DNA from: Bagarius yarrelli
Taxonomy: Eukaryota; Chordata; Actinopteri; Siluriformes; Sisoridae
Assembly (NCBI GenBank): GCA_005784505.1
Contig: VCAZ01000054.1
Span: 773,501 to 837,500 of the forward strand
Length of the DNA: 64,000 nucleotides
Reading direction: 5' to 3'
A program made the translations under genes and the position numbers. Shown one piece after another: positions 11,113 through 26,100 of this stretch. Numbering within the stretch: the stretch's first letter is position 1; the number at the start of each line of letters is the position of its first letter. The notes below the pieces were generated by a model. The model had not been told where the DNA came from and did not search any database. It worked only from the letters and a program-made list of their open reading frames with translations.

Positions 11113-14100
11113 CTTAGTGCCTACTAACAGTCAGAATCAGTCATTACTATACATCCATCTATCAATTGAGAGCCAATGAACTGGACTGACCAAGAAATCC
11201 TTACTAAGACACAGGAGGGACGGTGTCGTGTCCTTCATGTCATGAAACTCTATTTGCTTTGGTCTTGGAAAAAAACCTCAGTTGTGCTACAGGCGCACAC
11301 TTTTTGTAGTCCTGCGCTGAGGTTTGGATGAATTTGGGTCCATGAGCGGAACATGGCTGTCAGCGGGTCGCAGTCACACGAGCGTGTGAAAAGGGGAGCT
11401 GAATGATTTTAGACAGTGGAGATGAAATATAAGGGTAAATTTAGAGCCTTTATACAGCTAAGTGCTCAAGAGTATTCATGATTTGTACAGTCTGGCTGGA
11501 AGATTTATTCTTGAGCTCAGGCTTGACATACATTTAAGCTAGATGGCCAGTGGTGGAATGTAACATCTTTTTATTCTTTAAAAAAACCTATTCATAATTC
11601 AGATAATGTGAAAAATACTTTCCAGCATGTTTAAAATGAAAGGTTGTAAGTATACATCACTTGCTATCAACAGAAGAACACAGGTTCATATGCAGACACT
11701 CAGATGTTATTAAAGCTAATTTAGGTTTCATCTTTAAAGTCTACAGCTAAAAAAAAGACCCACAAGCACAGGTTGAAGTACAAGTGACAGGAGAAAACGT
11801 GGCTTAAATTTAGTGAGCTTAAACTTAAACTTGTTTGTAAAAAATAAAAGGAAACGTGTTTTTAGTAGATCTGCAAAAATATCGGGTTTAGCAGCGCAGG
11901 TGATTGCGGCTGTCATTGTCTTTTCATTGAGATCCACTTTTACATCTTGGAAATTCCCAACAAACACTGGGGTTACCACCGGAGGGGCACGGGCCATCAA
12001 TTCTTGTTACAAATCAGATGTGATGTCTTTAAACAAAAGGCTAGAAGTATCTCTAGTTTTGCCCCAGACCTTCAGATTATAGAATATTCCAGTTTCTTAA
12101 ACTAAAAGGCGCTTTTGTAGACATTACACTAATAATAACTACATTCACACAGCTTTACTGTTATAGGTCCAGCTGAGAAGGCCCTGCTGAACCTCACTGC
12201 TCACCATTGCTCTAAAGCAGTATCGCCTACGTTCTTTTTTTTTTTTCGTGCTACCTGCAGGTCCGTTAATATGGACGCCCATTTTTATCTGCCCTATGTT
12301 TTTTTTTCTAGTACTAAAATAGCCACACAGTTGTGAGCTGGTCATTAACCCACACAGTGCTGAAATCGCACAGTACTGCATATGTATGGTTTAATAGCCA
12401 GTAAAAGTCACAACGGGGTGGTATCAGGAAATGCACCAATGACAGCGATGCGAACAGAGACAAATCTAAACAAACCCACTTAATAAACTCGTGACGTAAG
12501 AGATAAAATAATATAAATCCTCTTTGTTGCACATCCAAAGGTAGAAGTTTATTCCACTTTCTTTCCAAGTTCGTTTTCCTTTTCTTTTACAATTTTCATA
12601 CAGTAACAATAACAGCATGCTTTTAAGTTGTTTATGGTTCTATCTTTGTTTTAATTTTTTGGATTTTTGTGGCTAAAAGAATTTTGAAAAAAAGTTTTTG
12701 TGTTTTTTTACAGATACCTAAATTGGTGAAATTATAACTTTAGGCATCATACAGGTAAAACAACATAAGTAATAACCTTCTATGACAGCTTCACCCAAGT
12801 TCGTTACATGTCAACAAATATAATGACATCACTCAACGACTTTTGGCGCAAATTGAGAAAGATCTTTGGTAATTTTGTAAAAGTGGAAGCTACCTGAAAT
12901 GTCATTGTTACAAATAGGTAAAATTATGAAATCCTTAATCGAATGGGTGTAAAATGTTCCAGAAACAAGTTCGTACATGTTCTCATTTGTGATTAAACTG
13001 AAAGCTCACAATATGGGAACATTTAGTCCTACACAGAAAAAAGCTTATAGTATTTCATTCATTCATCTTCTATTCCCTGATTCTGGGTTACAGGAATCTG
13101 CTGGAGTCTATCCCAAAGGGCAAAAGACAGGAGGGGGACACCCTGGACAGGTCACCAGTCTGTCACAGGGCCACACACACACACACACACACGCTCACCT
13201 TTATGGGCAATTTAGAATCACCAATCAATCTAACATGTTTTTGGACTGTGGAAAGAAACCGGAGAACCCAGAGTAAACCCACGCAAACACAGGGAGAAGT
13301 TGGTACCTGTTCTCACGTACATTGCCACAGCCATTTCATCACCTTACTATTCTTTGTTGTGAGATAATACAAGAAAAAAAAACCCAAGTTGTTTTGTTAC
13401 TTAGAAACGTCAAAGCAGGCCAGCGTCGGTCTTGAAGATTTACCCTTAGCACAAATTTTATCTAAAATCACAGCTGCTGTTAATTAATACCACATAATCT
13501 GTCAGGTTGAAGATCTCAAAAGCGCCGTGTAATAAGACACAGGTGAGAGACAGGTGAAAATAACCAGACTAAACATGAGCCAGAGAGAGTTGAACTGTGT
13601 AGTCATCATCTATTTATACGTGCAATATAATGAGTCCCCGACCGGTGATGGTACGCATTGTACTAAGCAAGAAAGTCCACATTCAGTTGTATTTTGACCC
13701 TCACCCTAGCCTCCCGAGACTAGAGGAGGTTTCTGTTCTTCTTGTCCGATGTCTGAATCTCACCGAGTCCTGCCTTTAGCCTCAGGGGAACTCAGCCACC
13801 ACAACCCTCTTTCTCCTGCTACGAAAAACATGCAAAGCAACTCAAGGAGGTTGGCCTGCTTGGCAGCGTCCCTCTGGAACCAATTTCTGGAGCTCAGACG
13901 GTCTTAAAGGGGGGGCAGGTTTGAAGGAGCAAGGCGGGACGTCTCGCCCTCGCCTTTTTACACGCCGCTGCTCTTTGGCACCAAGCTTCCAAAAGCAGAC
14001 GGCTGTGCTGACAGCTTACAAATTAGAGCTGATTTGTGCTCAGGCCAAAAGCCTAATCAAAAACAGCTCAGTTTAACCTGACCTACAGAAGGACTCTGCT

Positions 14101-17100
14101 GTCCCCTGTTGGCCGCTCAGGAAAGTGCTAAACAAATTGACTATTTCAGTGACTTTTTTGGTCAGGTTTGCAGGGGGGGTTTTTTTCAGTCACTACGGCA
14201 CATTTTTTGTAAACAGGCTTCACACTGTCTAATCTGAAAGTACAATTGTTAACAACTGTTTGCTAAAACACCAGAAAAATATTTAATGTCTGCAAAATGT
14301 AGTTACTCGACCAAAATATTTCATTCAATTATATCGTGTCAGAACATTGGCCACTTGTTAAAATATTTATATCTTTTCTCACCATGACAATAAACCGTCA
14401 AAATTATTGTTATAGGCAAAGTTTATGCATGTTTCACATTTGTGATTAAACTGAAAGCTCACAATATGGGAACATTTAGTCCTACACAGAAAAAAGCTTA
14501 TAGAATTTCATTCATTCATCTTCTATTCCCTGATCCTGGGTTACAGGAATCTGCTGGAGTCTATCCCAAAGGGCAAAAGACAGGAGGGGGACACCCTGGA
14601 CAGGTCACCAGTCTGTCACAGGGCCACACACACACACACACTCACCTTTATGGGCAATTTAGAATCACCAATAAATCTAACAAGTTTTTGGACTGTGGGA
14701 GCAAACACCACACAGAAAGACCCCTGCCCGGGAATCGAACCCGGAACCTTCTTGCTGTAACAGTACTAACCACAAAGCCACCGTGCTTGCGGTAGATTAC
14801 GATGGGTTATAAAGTATTTATTTTGTAGAAATTTGTAACGTTATTGGAAAATTTGCCTATTTTTATTTTCCAATGCAAATTAAAATTTTAAATAATTTAT
14901 TCGAAAACCAAAATAAACCAACAGAACAACAACAACATTAATATTTCTGCCTTTTTTAACCCTTTGTTGCCCCTGTGCTAACTATTTTAAAGACATGTAG
15001 CTGGGATAAAATTTGAAATGGGCTTATTTAGTGGAACATTTAGTATGTTCTCTATGTTTTATTGTAAATAAAATAGTGACTTATATAATTTGAAAGTCTT
15101 TTAAAATCTCTAAACATTTCTGGGATTTGGATTGTATAGCATTTAAAATAACACAATTGTTTTAAACAATTATTGGACAGCAAATATTTAGTTTAAAAAA
15201 GCAGATTTATGTTTTTAATATAAAGGGAGGTGTGGGAAGTGGTAGCTCATGGTTAAGGTGTTGGACTACTAACCCGAAGATTGAGGGTTTGATTCCCAGA
15301 TTCCTGAGCAAGGCCCCTAACCCCTAATTGCTCAGATGTATAAATAAAATAAATGTAAGTCATTTGGACGTCTGCCAAATGATGTAAAGGGGAAGTGAGG
15401 TAAGGTAAGGTGTTGGACTGATACCAGAAAGACTGGGGTTCGATTCCCAGCACCACTAAGACACCACTGTGGGCTCCTAAGCAAGGTCCTTGACCCCAAT
15501 TACTCTGATGTGTAAAAGAGAGAAATGTACGTCGCTATGGATAAGGACGTCTTTCAAATGCTGTAAATTTAAATGTGAAGCAATTCGGAACATTAAATTC
15601 AATGTTAAAAAATTCTAACGGCAGAATTCAGATCCTACAGGAAGGAGGTCAGAGGTCATCCGCAGGGAAGATAATCTGTATAATCTATAAAAAGTAGAAA
15701 AAACTATTCCGAAGTCTTAAACATTTATGGTTTAATAATTATCTGATAGGCTAGTGTTCCTATCATGTGGTGCCTGGGGGTTGTTTTAAAGTTTATTTGG
15801 TGTGATCATGCCATCGTGTCTATAAACTGTTCTTTGCTTCCTGTTCCATGAACAGCAGTGCAGCTTGTGTTGTAATGGTTCAGTTATAGAGGTTTCGGCC
15901 GGCATATCAGAGTTTAAATCCAACCTCACATTTATTTATTGCATTAGTTAGTTTTGTGCTTTTGTGCACCAGAACAAAACACTTGATCAGATACAACATT
16001 TAAACAATAGCAGATTTGGGGAAATAAATGGATCATTGTTTTACTAAACAAGCTCTATTTTACTCTTACTTATATTTGACTCTTAATACTCTTTTGCACA
16101 CATGCCAAAACTTGTGCAATTCGTTTTAATTAACAACAATTCAAGTTGGATGTGAAAATGAAACTATTGTATTTGTTTAGGGATCTGAACTAATTTTCTT
16201 GATAAAAGCTTTCTAGGAAAAATGGGCAGAACACAGGTTTAGATGACGGTTAGGACCGGTGGCTGTTCCTAGATCTGAAAGGACTATAGGAACTCCCACA
16301 TGAGACATGAGTTTCCCCTACCAATGTCAGATCTATAAAAACACGATACCAAAAAATCTGGATAAGAATTTTGCATATTCATGGCCAGTGCCGTGGTGTA
16401 GTGTGGTAAGGCGGCAACAGGGCTGGATTCTGACTTGGGTTCCCCCCGGTACCACCCTCTCCTCTGATTCATCGCTGTCCTATAACTTATAAAAATATAA
16501 CTTAAAAAAAGAAAGAAAGGTTTTTGATATTTGTCAAAATCATACTTAGTTTCTTCTCAATCACAAGGTTCCTTCACCAATTAACTCACTTAATCTATCC
16601 ATCAGGGTCACAGGGATCTGCTGGAGCCTATCCGGCAAATAGGGGTTTATCTTGGACAGGTCGGCAGGCAAAAACTACACATATTCACTCCTATAGGTCA
16701 TTTATTTTAGCCAGTGAATCTAACAAATATTTTAGCACTGTGGGAGGAAACCGTAGTACCCACACAAGCACAGGGGAAAATGTGAACTCTACACATAAAG
16801 ACCCCTGCAGGGGTTACAAATCTGAGACCTTCTTGCTGTGTGGCAACAGTGCTAATAACAAAGCCACCATGCTGCCCCCTGACTCAATCCGTGGAGTATT
16901 AAATACCGAAACCTAAAGCTTGTTTCCCACTCAAACACACTCTCCCTATTTAAGAGCACACATTACACACTAGTCTCACTCCCTGCGAAATTTGAATCTC
17001 CTACTCAAGCTCCTACCTGCCTCTCTCCTATGACCCGTTCCAAGTTCCAGCATCCATCACTCCAAGTTCATCAGCTCTCCTTTTCTCCTTCGAGCTACCC

Positions 17101-20100
17101 TGGTCTCTGTTAACCAGTACAAGTCTGCTCGGTTTCTATTCTCTTTGTGCTGACAATTAAACGCACCCGTCTGTCTCCCGTCAGGTTACATGCTACGAAT
17201 ACTGTGCAAAGACAAACTAAATAAAACTTTTTAACGTTAAAGTAGTATAAAAAGACTGTAGATGTCAGGGAAAATCTGTGTAATAATCAGTAAATCGTTA
17301 AATACAATTTAAAATGGAAGAAATGAAATACCTACAGTCCAATTCAGTTACATTGCAAGATTTTTTTTTTTGCCAATAAGCTAATGTTAGCACAACATAC
17401 GTAGCCTAAATGTTAGAATAGTAGAATAGTAGAACATAAAACTTTCTGTAAAAGCAATTATTTGGATGCGCCACCTTAACCCTAATCCACATAAGTCTTA
17501 CTTTCTAAATTTACATTGAAATTTTTGTAAAATCCGTTTTGGATATTTTTATTTAAATATACAATATTTTCTTCCCCACCAGATTTTCCAAGCATGGCAT
17601 TTTGCAAATGAATTTTTTTTTCGGATTTAAACTTTACATTAAACAGAAAAAAGAAAAAAGTCCCAGGTTCATATTCCCTGCAGGGGTGTTTCTGTGTGGA
17701 GTTTATGTTCTCCCTGTGTTCGCGCGGGTTTACTCCGGGTTCTCCGGTTTCCTTCCACAGTCCAAAAACATGTATGTTAGATGTTGATTAGTGATTCTAA
17801 ATTGCCCATAGGAGTGAGTGTGAGTGTGTGTGGTTGTTTGTCTGTATGTGGCCCTGTGATAGACTGGTGATCTGTTCAGGTTGTACCCCTGCCTTTCACC
17901 CAATGAGGAATAAGTAGGTATAGACGGTGGATGGATTGTTGGATGGATGTATGGATGGATGGAAATTCTGTTTAAAATTCTAAAAAAATCTGTTCTTTGT
18001 GTCTTATAAAAATAAGACTTTATGATCTGAGAGATGTCTGGATGTCGTGGACACACAATTTAATAACAAAGTTGCTTTGGGGGTCAATGTGGTCTGTGTG
18101 CTGTCAAAAAAAAAAGAAACAAATGTTGTGGAAGTTTCTTAGTAGGATAAAAGTGGGTGATGTAAAGACAGTACAGTTCAATGTCTTTAAAGGAAACAGC
18201 TAAGTGAAATAAAGGAAACAGCTAACACCTGGTCTTACTGCCTTTAAGAATTTTTCAAAGAAAAAAAATTGATAAAGAGCCGACTAATTATAATAAAAAC
18301 AAAACGCAAAAAAAAAACTTTAGGTAGAAAAAAATAATTGTGGCAACTTCAACGTTCGAAAGACTCTCATTCTGTAAAGATCTTATCAAAGCTGAAATTG
18401 CGCCGACTTCTGACCTGGATCAACAAGGAACAATTTCCTAAAGTGTGCTGGAAAAGCTGCTCTCGGTGTGGCCAAGAGGAGATCGTGCTAAAGATTTAAC
18501 ATCGCAGAAATGTTGAGTATAGAAATTCTGATCACAAGCTGTGGTTTAGAGTCATGAAGCACATGGAGCTCAAAACAACGGCGTTGCTCTTGGCAGTCAT
18601 TTCGTGCAAAGTAAATTATGTGCAATGATCCGTGCGAACATCTGTAAGAAATCGGGTGTGCATTTATGATTTGGTTATGTGAAAGGAGAAACCTGTACCT
18701 GAGTGCTCATACTGGCGGAGTGTACTCATATACTGAAAAGTGAAGAGAATTCAGTAACACACACCCCATACCCTTTCGGATTTTACTGAAAAATTCAACA
18801 ATGTAAGTCCCACTCTATCTTTATATATACAATCGGTCAAATATCCTAGACTAAAGCAGCTTCAGCAGTTGGTACTTTGACTTACGAGTGTCCCAGCTAA
18901 CAAGTTTTTCAAGATACGAGATTTTTGCTTTGAGCAAGTGGAGTCGTCTGATCTCCAGGTAAACGCTGTACATTATCAGTACCAGTTTATTGCGGTACAT
19001 CCTATTGTATTGTGTTTTTATACAATATTTGTCAAGTTTATTTTTCTTATTTAAAAACATGTAACAAAAAAATTGTGTTGTTTTTTTTGGGGACCCGGAA
19101 CGAATAAATGGCATTTCAATTCATTTCAATGGGAAAAGTTGATTTGACATACAAGTAATTTGAGTTACGAGCACCGTCACGGAACCAATTAAACCGCTCC
19201 GCTGTATTATTATTATTATTATTGTATTGTGCTGGGTTCACAGCTGTAAATGCTGTCATTCTATCCTGCTGTTAGATACCTATACTGATACAGATTATTT
19301 GCATGTTTATGTGTTTATGCATTAACAATATTTATTTATTCTTTTACATCTTTTTTTGACCCACCCAATAAAAACAACAGTACTGAACTAGACACACTTT
19401 TTAATTTATAACACTCTTAATACTGTCTTTTTCCTTTCTAGACAGTATGTCTAGGTCTAAAAACGTCCAGAGGTCAACCATACTTCTACTTTGGATGCTT
19501 CCTACCTGAATGTATAGAATTACCATACAGTGGTTTTACTTACCTGTTTCATCTGCATTGAGAACCTGAAATACATCTCCCCGAAGGGGAATAGAGTTGG
19601 GCAGGCCAGGTTGTCCTGGAGGACCTGGAGGACCAGGAGGACCAATCTCACCTGGAATGCCTCTTTCACCTTTTGGGCCTGAAATTAAAAATGGCCTTCA
19701 ATCATTATTATTTTTTTATATGTCCAATAATGTATCTTATTATTTTCAAATCTAATTTGTCAAAGTAATACGATAACCTAACATAACCTTAAACTCATAA
19801 ATGGGTTATTTAGATCATCTTTTCATAATATAATTGATTAACTTACAAGATTGTGTTTTTCTAACCGTTTATATCACTTAAATCAAATCCTCCCAGTGTC
19901 TTGCATATTTTCCCATTATAATTGAATCATTCATTGTTTCCTTTTTCCATTGCTTTCCATGTCTTCCTAGCAATAATTCATGGTCTTTTTGCAATAAATA
20001 AGCTTTCCTATTTTTTTCCCCCAATGGAAACCCCTTTCCTTTACTCATTTCTAACTTTCTAGAAAGGGTTAAATACATACTTTATATTTATATCCTGACT

Positions 20101-23100
20101 TTTCTTACATACACGTTTCTTATATAATCACTAAATTGAATATTTCAAATACCTGTGGGTCCTTGTCGACCTGGAGGACCGTTCTCTCCAGCAGGTCCAG
20201 GAGGTCCTGATGAACCTGGGGGTCCTTTTGGGCCTGGAGGACCCCTTGAACCTTTAATCATAAAGTTAAACGCATGTAAAATATTTTTCTTTCATTAGCA
20301 TGGAGAAAACCAAAATACTTCCAGCAAAGACCAGATGGTTGTTGCACAAATCACTACAAGAAACACTTTACAAGAAACCATTAAAAAGAAAACAATTCAC
20401 ATGTCTAAACATTTGAAACTCGTTTTTTAAAATGAAGCACGTAAACATCACCAGGCATCATTAGAACTGAAGTCATATATTCTGATATAAAAATATCAGG
20501 GTTAAGGGCCTTGCTCAGAGCCCAGCAGTGGCGGATTGGTGGTAACATGATATGGTATGATCATATAAACCGAGCAGCAGCACCATGACCATATAAGCCA
20601 CGGTAAGAATGAATTATAAGAATGATATATTTTTTGGCCATTTTTTGTCTTTATCCATAGGACAAATTGGGAGATAAAATGGCGGCGAGACAGTGATTAT
20701 ATTAGTGACCACTACACCATGATTATGTTTTCTGGCTGTTGATTAAAAGGGCTTTAAGATTTGGTGGATTCTGATAAGCAACCAGAATGTTTAGCCTCAA
20801 AGGTAATAAAAATAATTGGAGCTCTTCTTAACTTTAAAATGTTTTACACAAATAAGTCAACTATGGTTTTCTAGAAGTGTTTCCAATTCGATATTACAGA
20901 TAGGGCAGATGTAACAATAATAATTGAGACACATTGCTTATTGTGATATTTCTTCATATAAGAATAGACTATTACCTACAGTACATGTATACAATAGTGA
21001 TATCACCAAAAAAAACTAATGGCTACAAAGGTTATTTTTAAAGGCTGTCCCTTTTTCTATTTTTTTATTAAAACTAGAACCATTTATTAACCGCAGTATT
21101 TTTTTTTAAATATCTGAAATCATGGAACTATTCTTCCTGGCTTTTAACATCCATTTGTAAGATGAATATGGTAGACCTTGTTCATTTGGAATAACAGAAA
21201 ATTCTCACAGCCTGAAATGTACCCTAGCTAATTGTTTTTTCTAGGCTGGTTGTCCATTGTGTTACTGTAGAGAACATTTTTGTATTGCCTCGCTAAGGGG
21301 ATTTACCTTAAATCTATTAAGCTAGGGTCAGCTTGCCAGATCAAACAGTGGACAGGCCCACACAGATGTATATAGGAAATATGATGAAGAAGGACCTCAC
21401 GGCAGAATGACATTTCATTTGAAATTGAGATGTTAATAGAAATCTAATCTTGGCTTGTAAAGAGATTAAAGTTCTACAGAAAACAAAAGAACACCCATTA
21501 GTTTGCTGTATGTGGTTTTGATGATGGACAGAATCAGGGTGCTAAATTATAAATGTGTGAGACGTCGGAAAAGATCAATAAGGTTTTCATGGCATTTCCT
21601 ATTATATACAGTAGAAAGATGTGTTTATTTTAACAGTATTTTTGCTGGCCTCTCTAAAATCCCTGAGCTGACAGAATAACCAGTGATAAAAGCCAACTGG
21701 GCTGGTTTGTGATGAAAAGTATTTTCAAATATAGTGGTTTATTACCTAGTCTTTAAGGAAACTCGACTATTTCTAAAATATTTACCTAAAGAATATTGTA
21801 CCACAGGTACTTATACATCTCATTTTACTTTCACCAAAAAAACAGGAAGACCCATCAAATCTCCTGCCACCCAAATGAGTCCTAATCACTAAAAAAAACT
21901 ATCATTTTCTATACTGGCTTATTCCCTAGGAGGGGTACACCCTGGACACACACACTCATACTCATCTAACATACATGTTTTTGGACTGTGGGAGGAAACT
22001 GGAGTACCCGGAGTAAACTCACCCAAGCACGGGGAGAACATGCAAACTCCACATGCCCAGGAATGGAACCCGGATCTATCTTGCTGTGAGGCAACAGTGG
22101 TAACCACTAAGCCACAGTGATGCCCATATTCTAAATTTTACTTTCTTAATTCTTCCAGTGGCTACATTTTATTAGTAAGTGTTACTGAATTTCTGCAAGC
22201 GGTTTGAATAAATGTAATGAAATATAGTTTTTGGCATTTTGTGATAGACAGTTTTTGTATTAGAGGTTGTTCTTTATGCATCTTTTAAATAAAGGAATCA
22301 ATTCAGAAATAATCTTTTTTTTTTTAAAACTGCTCAAAGATAGCTAAAACTAACAGAAATTGCAAACAGAGTATGACATTCTTTAATTAGTGTGCAGTCA
22401 AGTCATTGCAGGTTTGCAGTATCCGCAACACACCTTTTACGGACCTAGAACGAAAATGTTTTCTACCTTTCCCTGTACTACTATACACCCCATACATTAG
22501 CTAGTTCCAAAAGTAGCTTAGTTTGTTATAAACATCATAAATCTGGCATCATGAACCTGGCAACCTGTTCTGTTATTTGCTGCAAATAGTTAATCAAAAT
22601 ATTGTTAATTTTCAGATGAATAAATAGCTCTCTAAAAAACCTTTCAGTTATTAGGAGAGTTTCTTAGCAGACCATCCTTAACTGCCCTCATAGTACATGT
22701 CACTATTAAACATTTCATGACCTGACTGAAAACTTTTACAGACAAAACTTTCCAGTGGTGCAAAAATGTGGAACCGCTTATTGATACTCTTACTTTGACC
22801 TGCTTAAATTCTATTATTCGCCAGAGAAAAAGACGCTTTAACACTTCTGAAAAGCAGGTGAGATTTTTCAGACATTTTGGCAGCTTGAGCCCCAAAGAAA
22901 TATGTGTATACTTGGTTCATGTCTCTAAGCACCAGCATTTATAGACTCAACATGTCATTACTCCTCCACTCCTATGGCTGTTACTTTTCGCATGCATGTT
23001 GCCACAAATCTCAAGGAGCCCTTTTTTTTAGGGTAAAATGCTGGTCCCTGTTAAAATGAAGGATTTTTAAAGATAAGTGATAGCAGGTGATTGGCTCACC

Positions 23101-26100
23101 TGGCTGCCAAAAAGGTGGGGGTCCCCTAGGTGTGGGCTCTGGGGTTTCTACCTCGTTGTCAGTTGATCTCTCCGGCAGAGTATTGCCTGACGATAGACGA
23201 GGTCCTGCCTCCTGTAACAACTTGATCTACACACATTCGAAAGCACAAGAGGGTCAGAAATCTCTCTAAATTATTGCAATATGACCGTTGCACAAACTCA
23301 CATAAAAATTCTACTGCTGATATCCTACTGTCCACAGAACATTACATTTATATTTAGTCATTTGGCAGAGGCTTTTTATTAAAAACAAACAAAGAAGAGA
23401 ATCCAATCCAAGCAGACAGTTGCTTAATGGAGGGTGAAGGGTCTTTCCTATTAAAACCATATTTATTTTTATTTTTCTGTATAATATTTTAGAGCAAGTT
23501 GCATTAGGTTTACAAATGAACCTTATGAGAAAATCGATTAGAGGTCTGTGCTGCTAGGGCCTAAAACCAAACAGTGATGCCGAGTTCCAAACTGCTTTAA
23601 AGATAGTGCAGTGAAAAGGGTTTTTGGGATCCGATTTGTTTTATTTAAATAGAAAGCTGCAGTTTGGTATACCTCAGGGTTGTGTACTGTTCACATGTAT
23701 TTCCTGTTACAGGTTATGTCAACTTGGTATGTTAAACAGTAGGCTCATTATATTTAAAGCTTTTAATTTCTAAACCCAGAACCCAAATAACAGGCGTAAC
23801 ATGTCAATATTTAGAGTTCGTTTTGTTTTTAAGTTATAAAGGTTTGAATTAAACATAAAGTTAAATACAGCTTTCACAAAAATGGTGTGATTTCCACAAA
23901 AGACAAGAAATAAAATCACAGTATCCCTAAAAATGTTTTTTTGTGACTTATATTTATGGCTATTTTATTCTCCAACTGATCAGTTGAGGCTTAAGGGCAT
24001 TGCCCCTGGGCTCAGCAGTGACAGTTTGGTGGTGCTGGTAATTGAACCCACAATATTAAAAATCAGCAGCTTTACCAGTGAGAAAGAAACTAAAAGAAGT
24101 GACCTATATATATGATAATAGGGAAGTGGTGGCTTAGTAGTTAAGGCGTTGGACTGATACCAGAAAGACCGGGGTTCGATTGCCAGCACCACCCAGTCAC
24201 CGCAGTGGGCCCCTGAGCAAGGCCTTTAACCCCTAATTGCTCAGATGTATAAATGAGATAAATATAAGTCGCTCTAAATGAGGGCGTCCACCAAATGCTG
24301 CAAATGTAAATGATAAGCTAAAATTTCAGCTAAAGATTGTCTCAAACCTTTCAAAAGTTAAACAGTAGAAATCTGGACAAGCGTCCACTTGTTTATGCAC
24401 TAAAATTCCTACCAAAACAGGTAACTTAATCTTAATTTATCTGGGTTTAAAGGAATGCAGGAAATACTTTGCTCATATCTTTTTTCATTTCGGTGCTCTT
24501 ACCTTATTCTCAAGGTTGATCAGACGATTATTCATTTGAGTGTAACCCGTACAGTTCATACATTCTGCATGAAAGGAAAGAAACAGACTTTAAAAAAAAA
24601 ACAAAAATCAAAATGCTTCATTTAGCAAAAAAACAAAACAAAAACAAACGCAGGATTTGATTAATCCACTAGGCTTTAACAGAAAACATGTCTTATTTCT
24701 CTAGAATGTCAGTTTCTGTTAGGATTTTAATTAGATGAGATCTCCAGAAACATTGTTTATAAATTAGCGGTAGTGAGTGGTAGTCCCCTGCATTACCTAA
24801 ACAACAAATTACGACTTGTTACTGTATTATATCAGCAATTAATCAACTCATTTGTTAGGAGCTCAAGGTCTGTCACCTTCTTCTTTGGCACTGCTTTTAT
24901 TTACCACCACTACCCTCATAGTGCTTGTTTTCTGTCTTGTCTGCCTCATGGAAAGGGAGACAAGACAAAAATTTCTATTGTGTGGCCAGGTGCTAGGAAC
25001 ACCCGCTGCCCAACGTGCCAACCACGACTCCACCAGATCTTTCATTCAGACTAACCAAATAGTGTTCATAATCAACACTTTTCCATTCCTATTATCAAAT
25101 AAACAATTCTTATAATTAAATCAGCAATGAAAAGTCTATAAATATTCCCTTTTTTCTAAAAAATAACCAAATAAAGACTCAAATCTGAAAAGCATGTTCT
25201 GGCATCCTGCCCAGTATAGTTATTTCCAGACAGCTCATATTTAGTGTAGTCCATATCCACGGGGACTACACAATAATCAGTCTGGATGTGGTGTAGAAAG
25301 CTAAAGCAGCCCATAAGAACTGAGTCAGGACATCCGTTTGAGAGGGTAGAGTAAACATGTTCCTTGGAGTGGATAAAAAAAGGGGAAAAAAAAGATTCTT
25401 GCCCTTATTGGATGTAAACTAGTGAATTATGACCATATTAGGATGTAATACATAGTATGGTGTAAAAAGGCAGTTTAAAATGTGATTAAATTAAATGCAC
25501 AACCAGATAATTCCTAATCGCAGCATCGCAATAATACATTTATATATACAAAAATTTCAATGATAAATATGATATTATAAGTCTAAAAGTCTGAAAGACT
25601 TTGAATAAGTCAAGCTATATTTTTACATTAAGGTTTAAATTTGTAGGCCTTTTTTTTTAAAGAAAACTGTGGTTAAATATTATAATCTTAGTGTTCAATT
25701 TAATTAAAAAACTGGATTTTGGCACAATTTTATTTAGTAAAGACAAAAATCCTTATTTTTTCCCTGTTTTCACTCTGACAATACTGCAAAAAAATTTAGA
25801 GATCTGAACCAACAAAAGGTGATGCTATCAGAGGTGATGTAACCAGAAGAAATTTGACCAGAGGTAAAAAAAAATAACCATGGGTGACACAATTGGAGGT
25901 TACAAATTTAGAGACAGAAGCTCTGGAGGTGATGTAACATAACTAGAGGTGATCCAATCAGAGGCAACACAACTAGATGTGCATTGCTTGGAGATGACAT
26001 AAACAGAGGTGATAGAAGCAATGTCATAACACGAGTAGAGGTCACATGACTGTAAGTGAAATGACTGAAGTTGCCTAGATGACCGGATGCGACTGGATGA

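Larger units (their letters stand above)
10693..19543 (-). other. col26a1 intron 7 (8.9 kb)
   Basis: Repeat-rich: GT microsatellite at 11075, a duplicated block at 12985/14438, type C SINEs at 13046, 14498, 16590 and 17668, tandem type A SINEs at 15228-15570, and a mariner-type MITE at 18866-19206. No further Gly-X-Y exon was found by eye. Confidence 0.65.
20252..23099 (-). other. col26a1 intron 5
   Basis: 2.85 kb. It contains an inverted SINE-A scrap (about 20505-20605) and an inverted type C SINE (21895-22125). The rest is AT-rich without a supported feature. Confidence 0.6.
23227..24502 (-). other. col26a1 intron 4
   Basis: 1.28 kb holding two type A SINEs in opposite orientation only about 35 bp apart (23965-24085 inverted, 24119-24312 direct). 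Confidence 0.65.

Noticed and set aside
13046..17960. Open frames of about 100-130 residues at 12977, 14442, 16524 and 17730
   Set aside because: All lie inside type C SINE copies. Their shared peptide (GQFRITNQS, LDCG) reflects repeat sequence.
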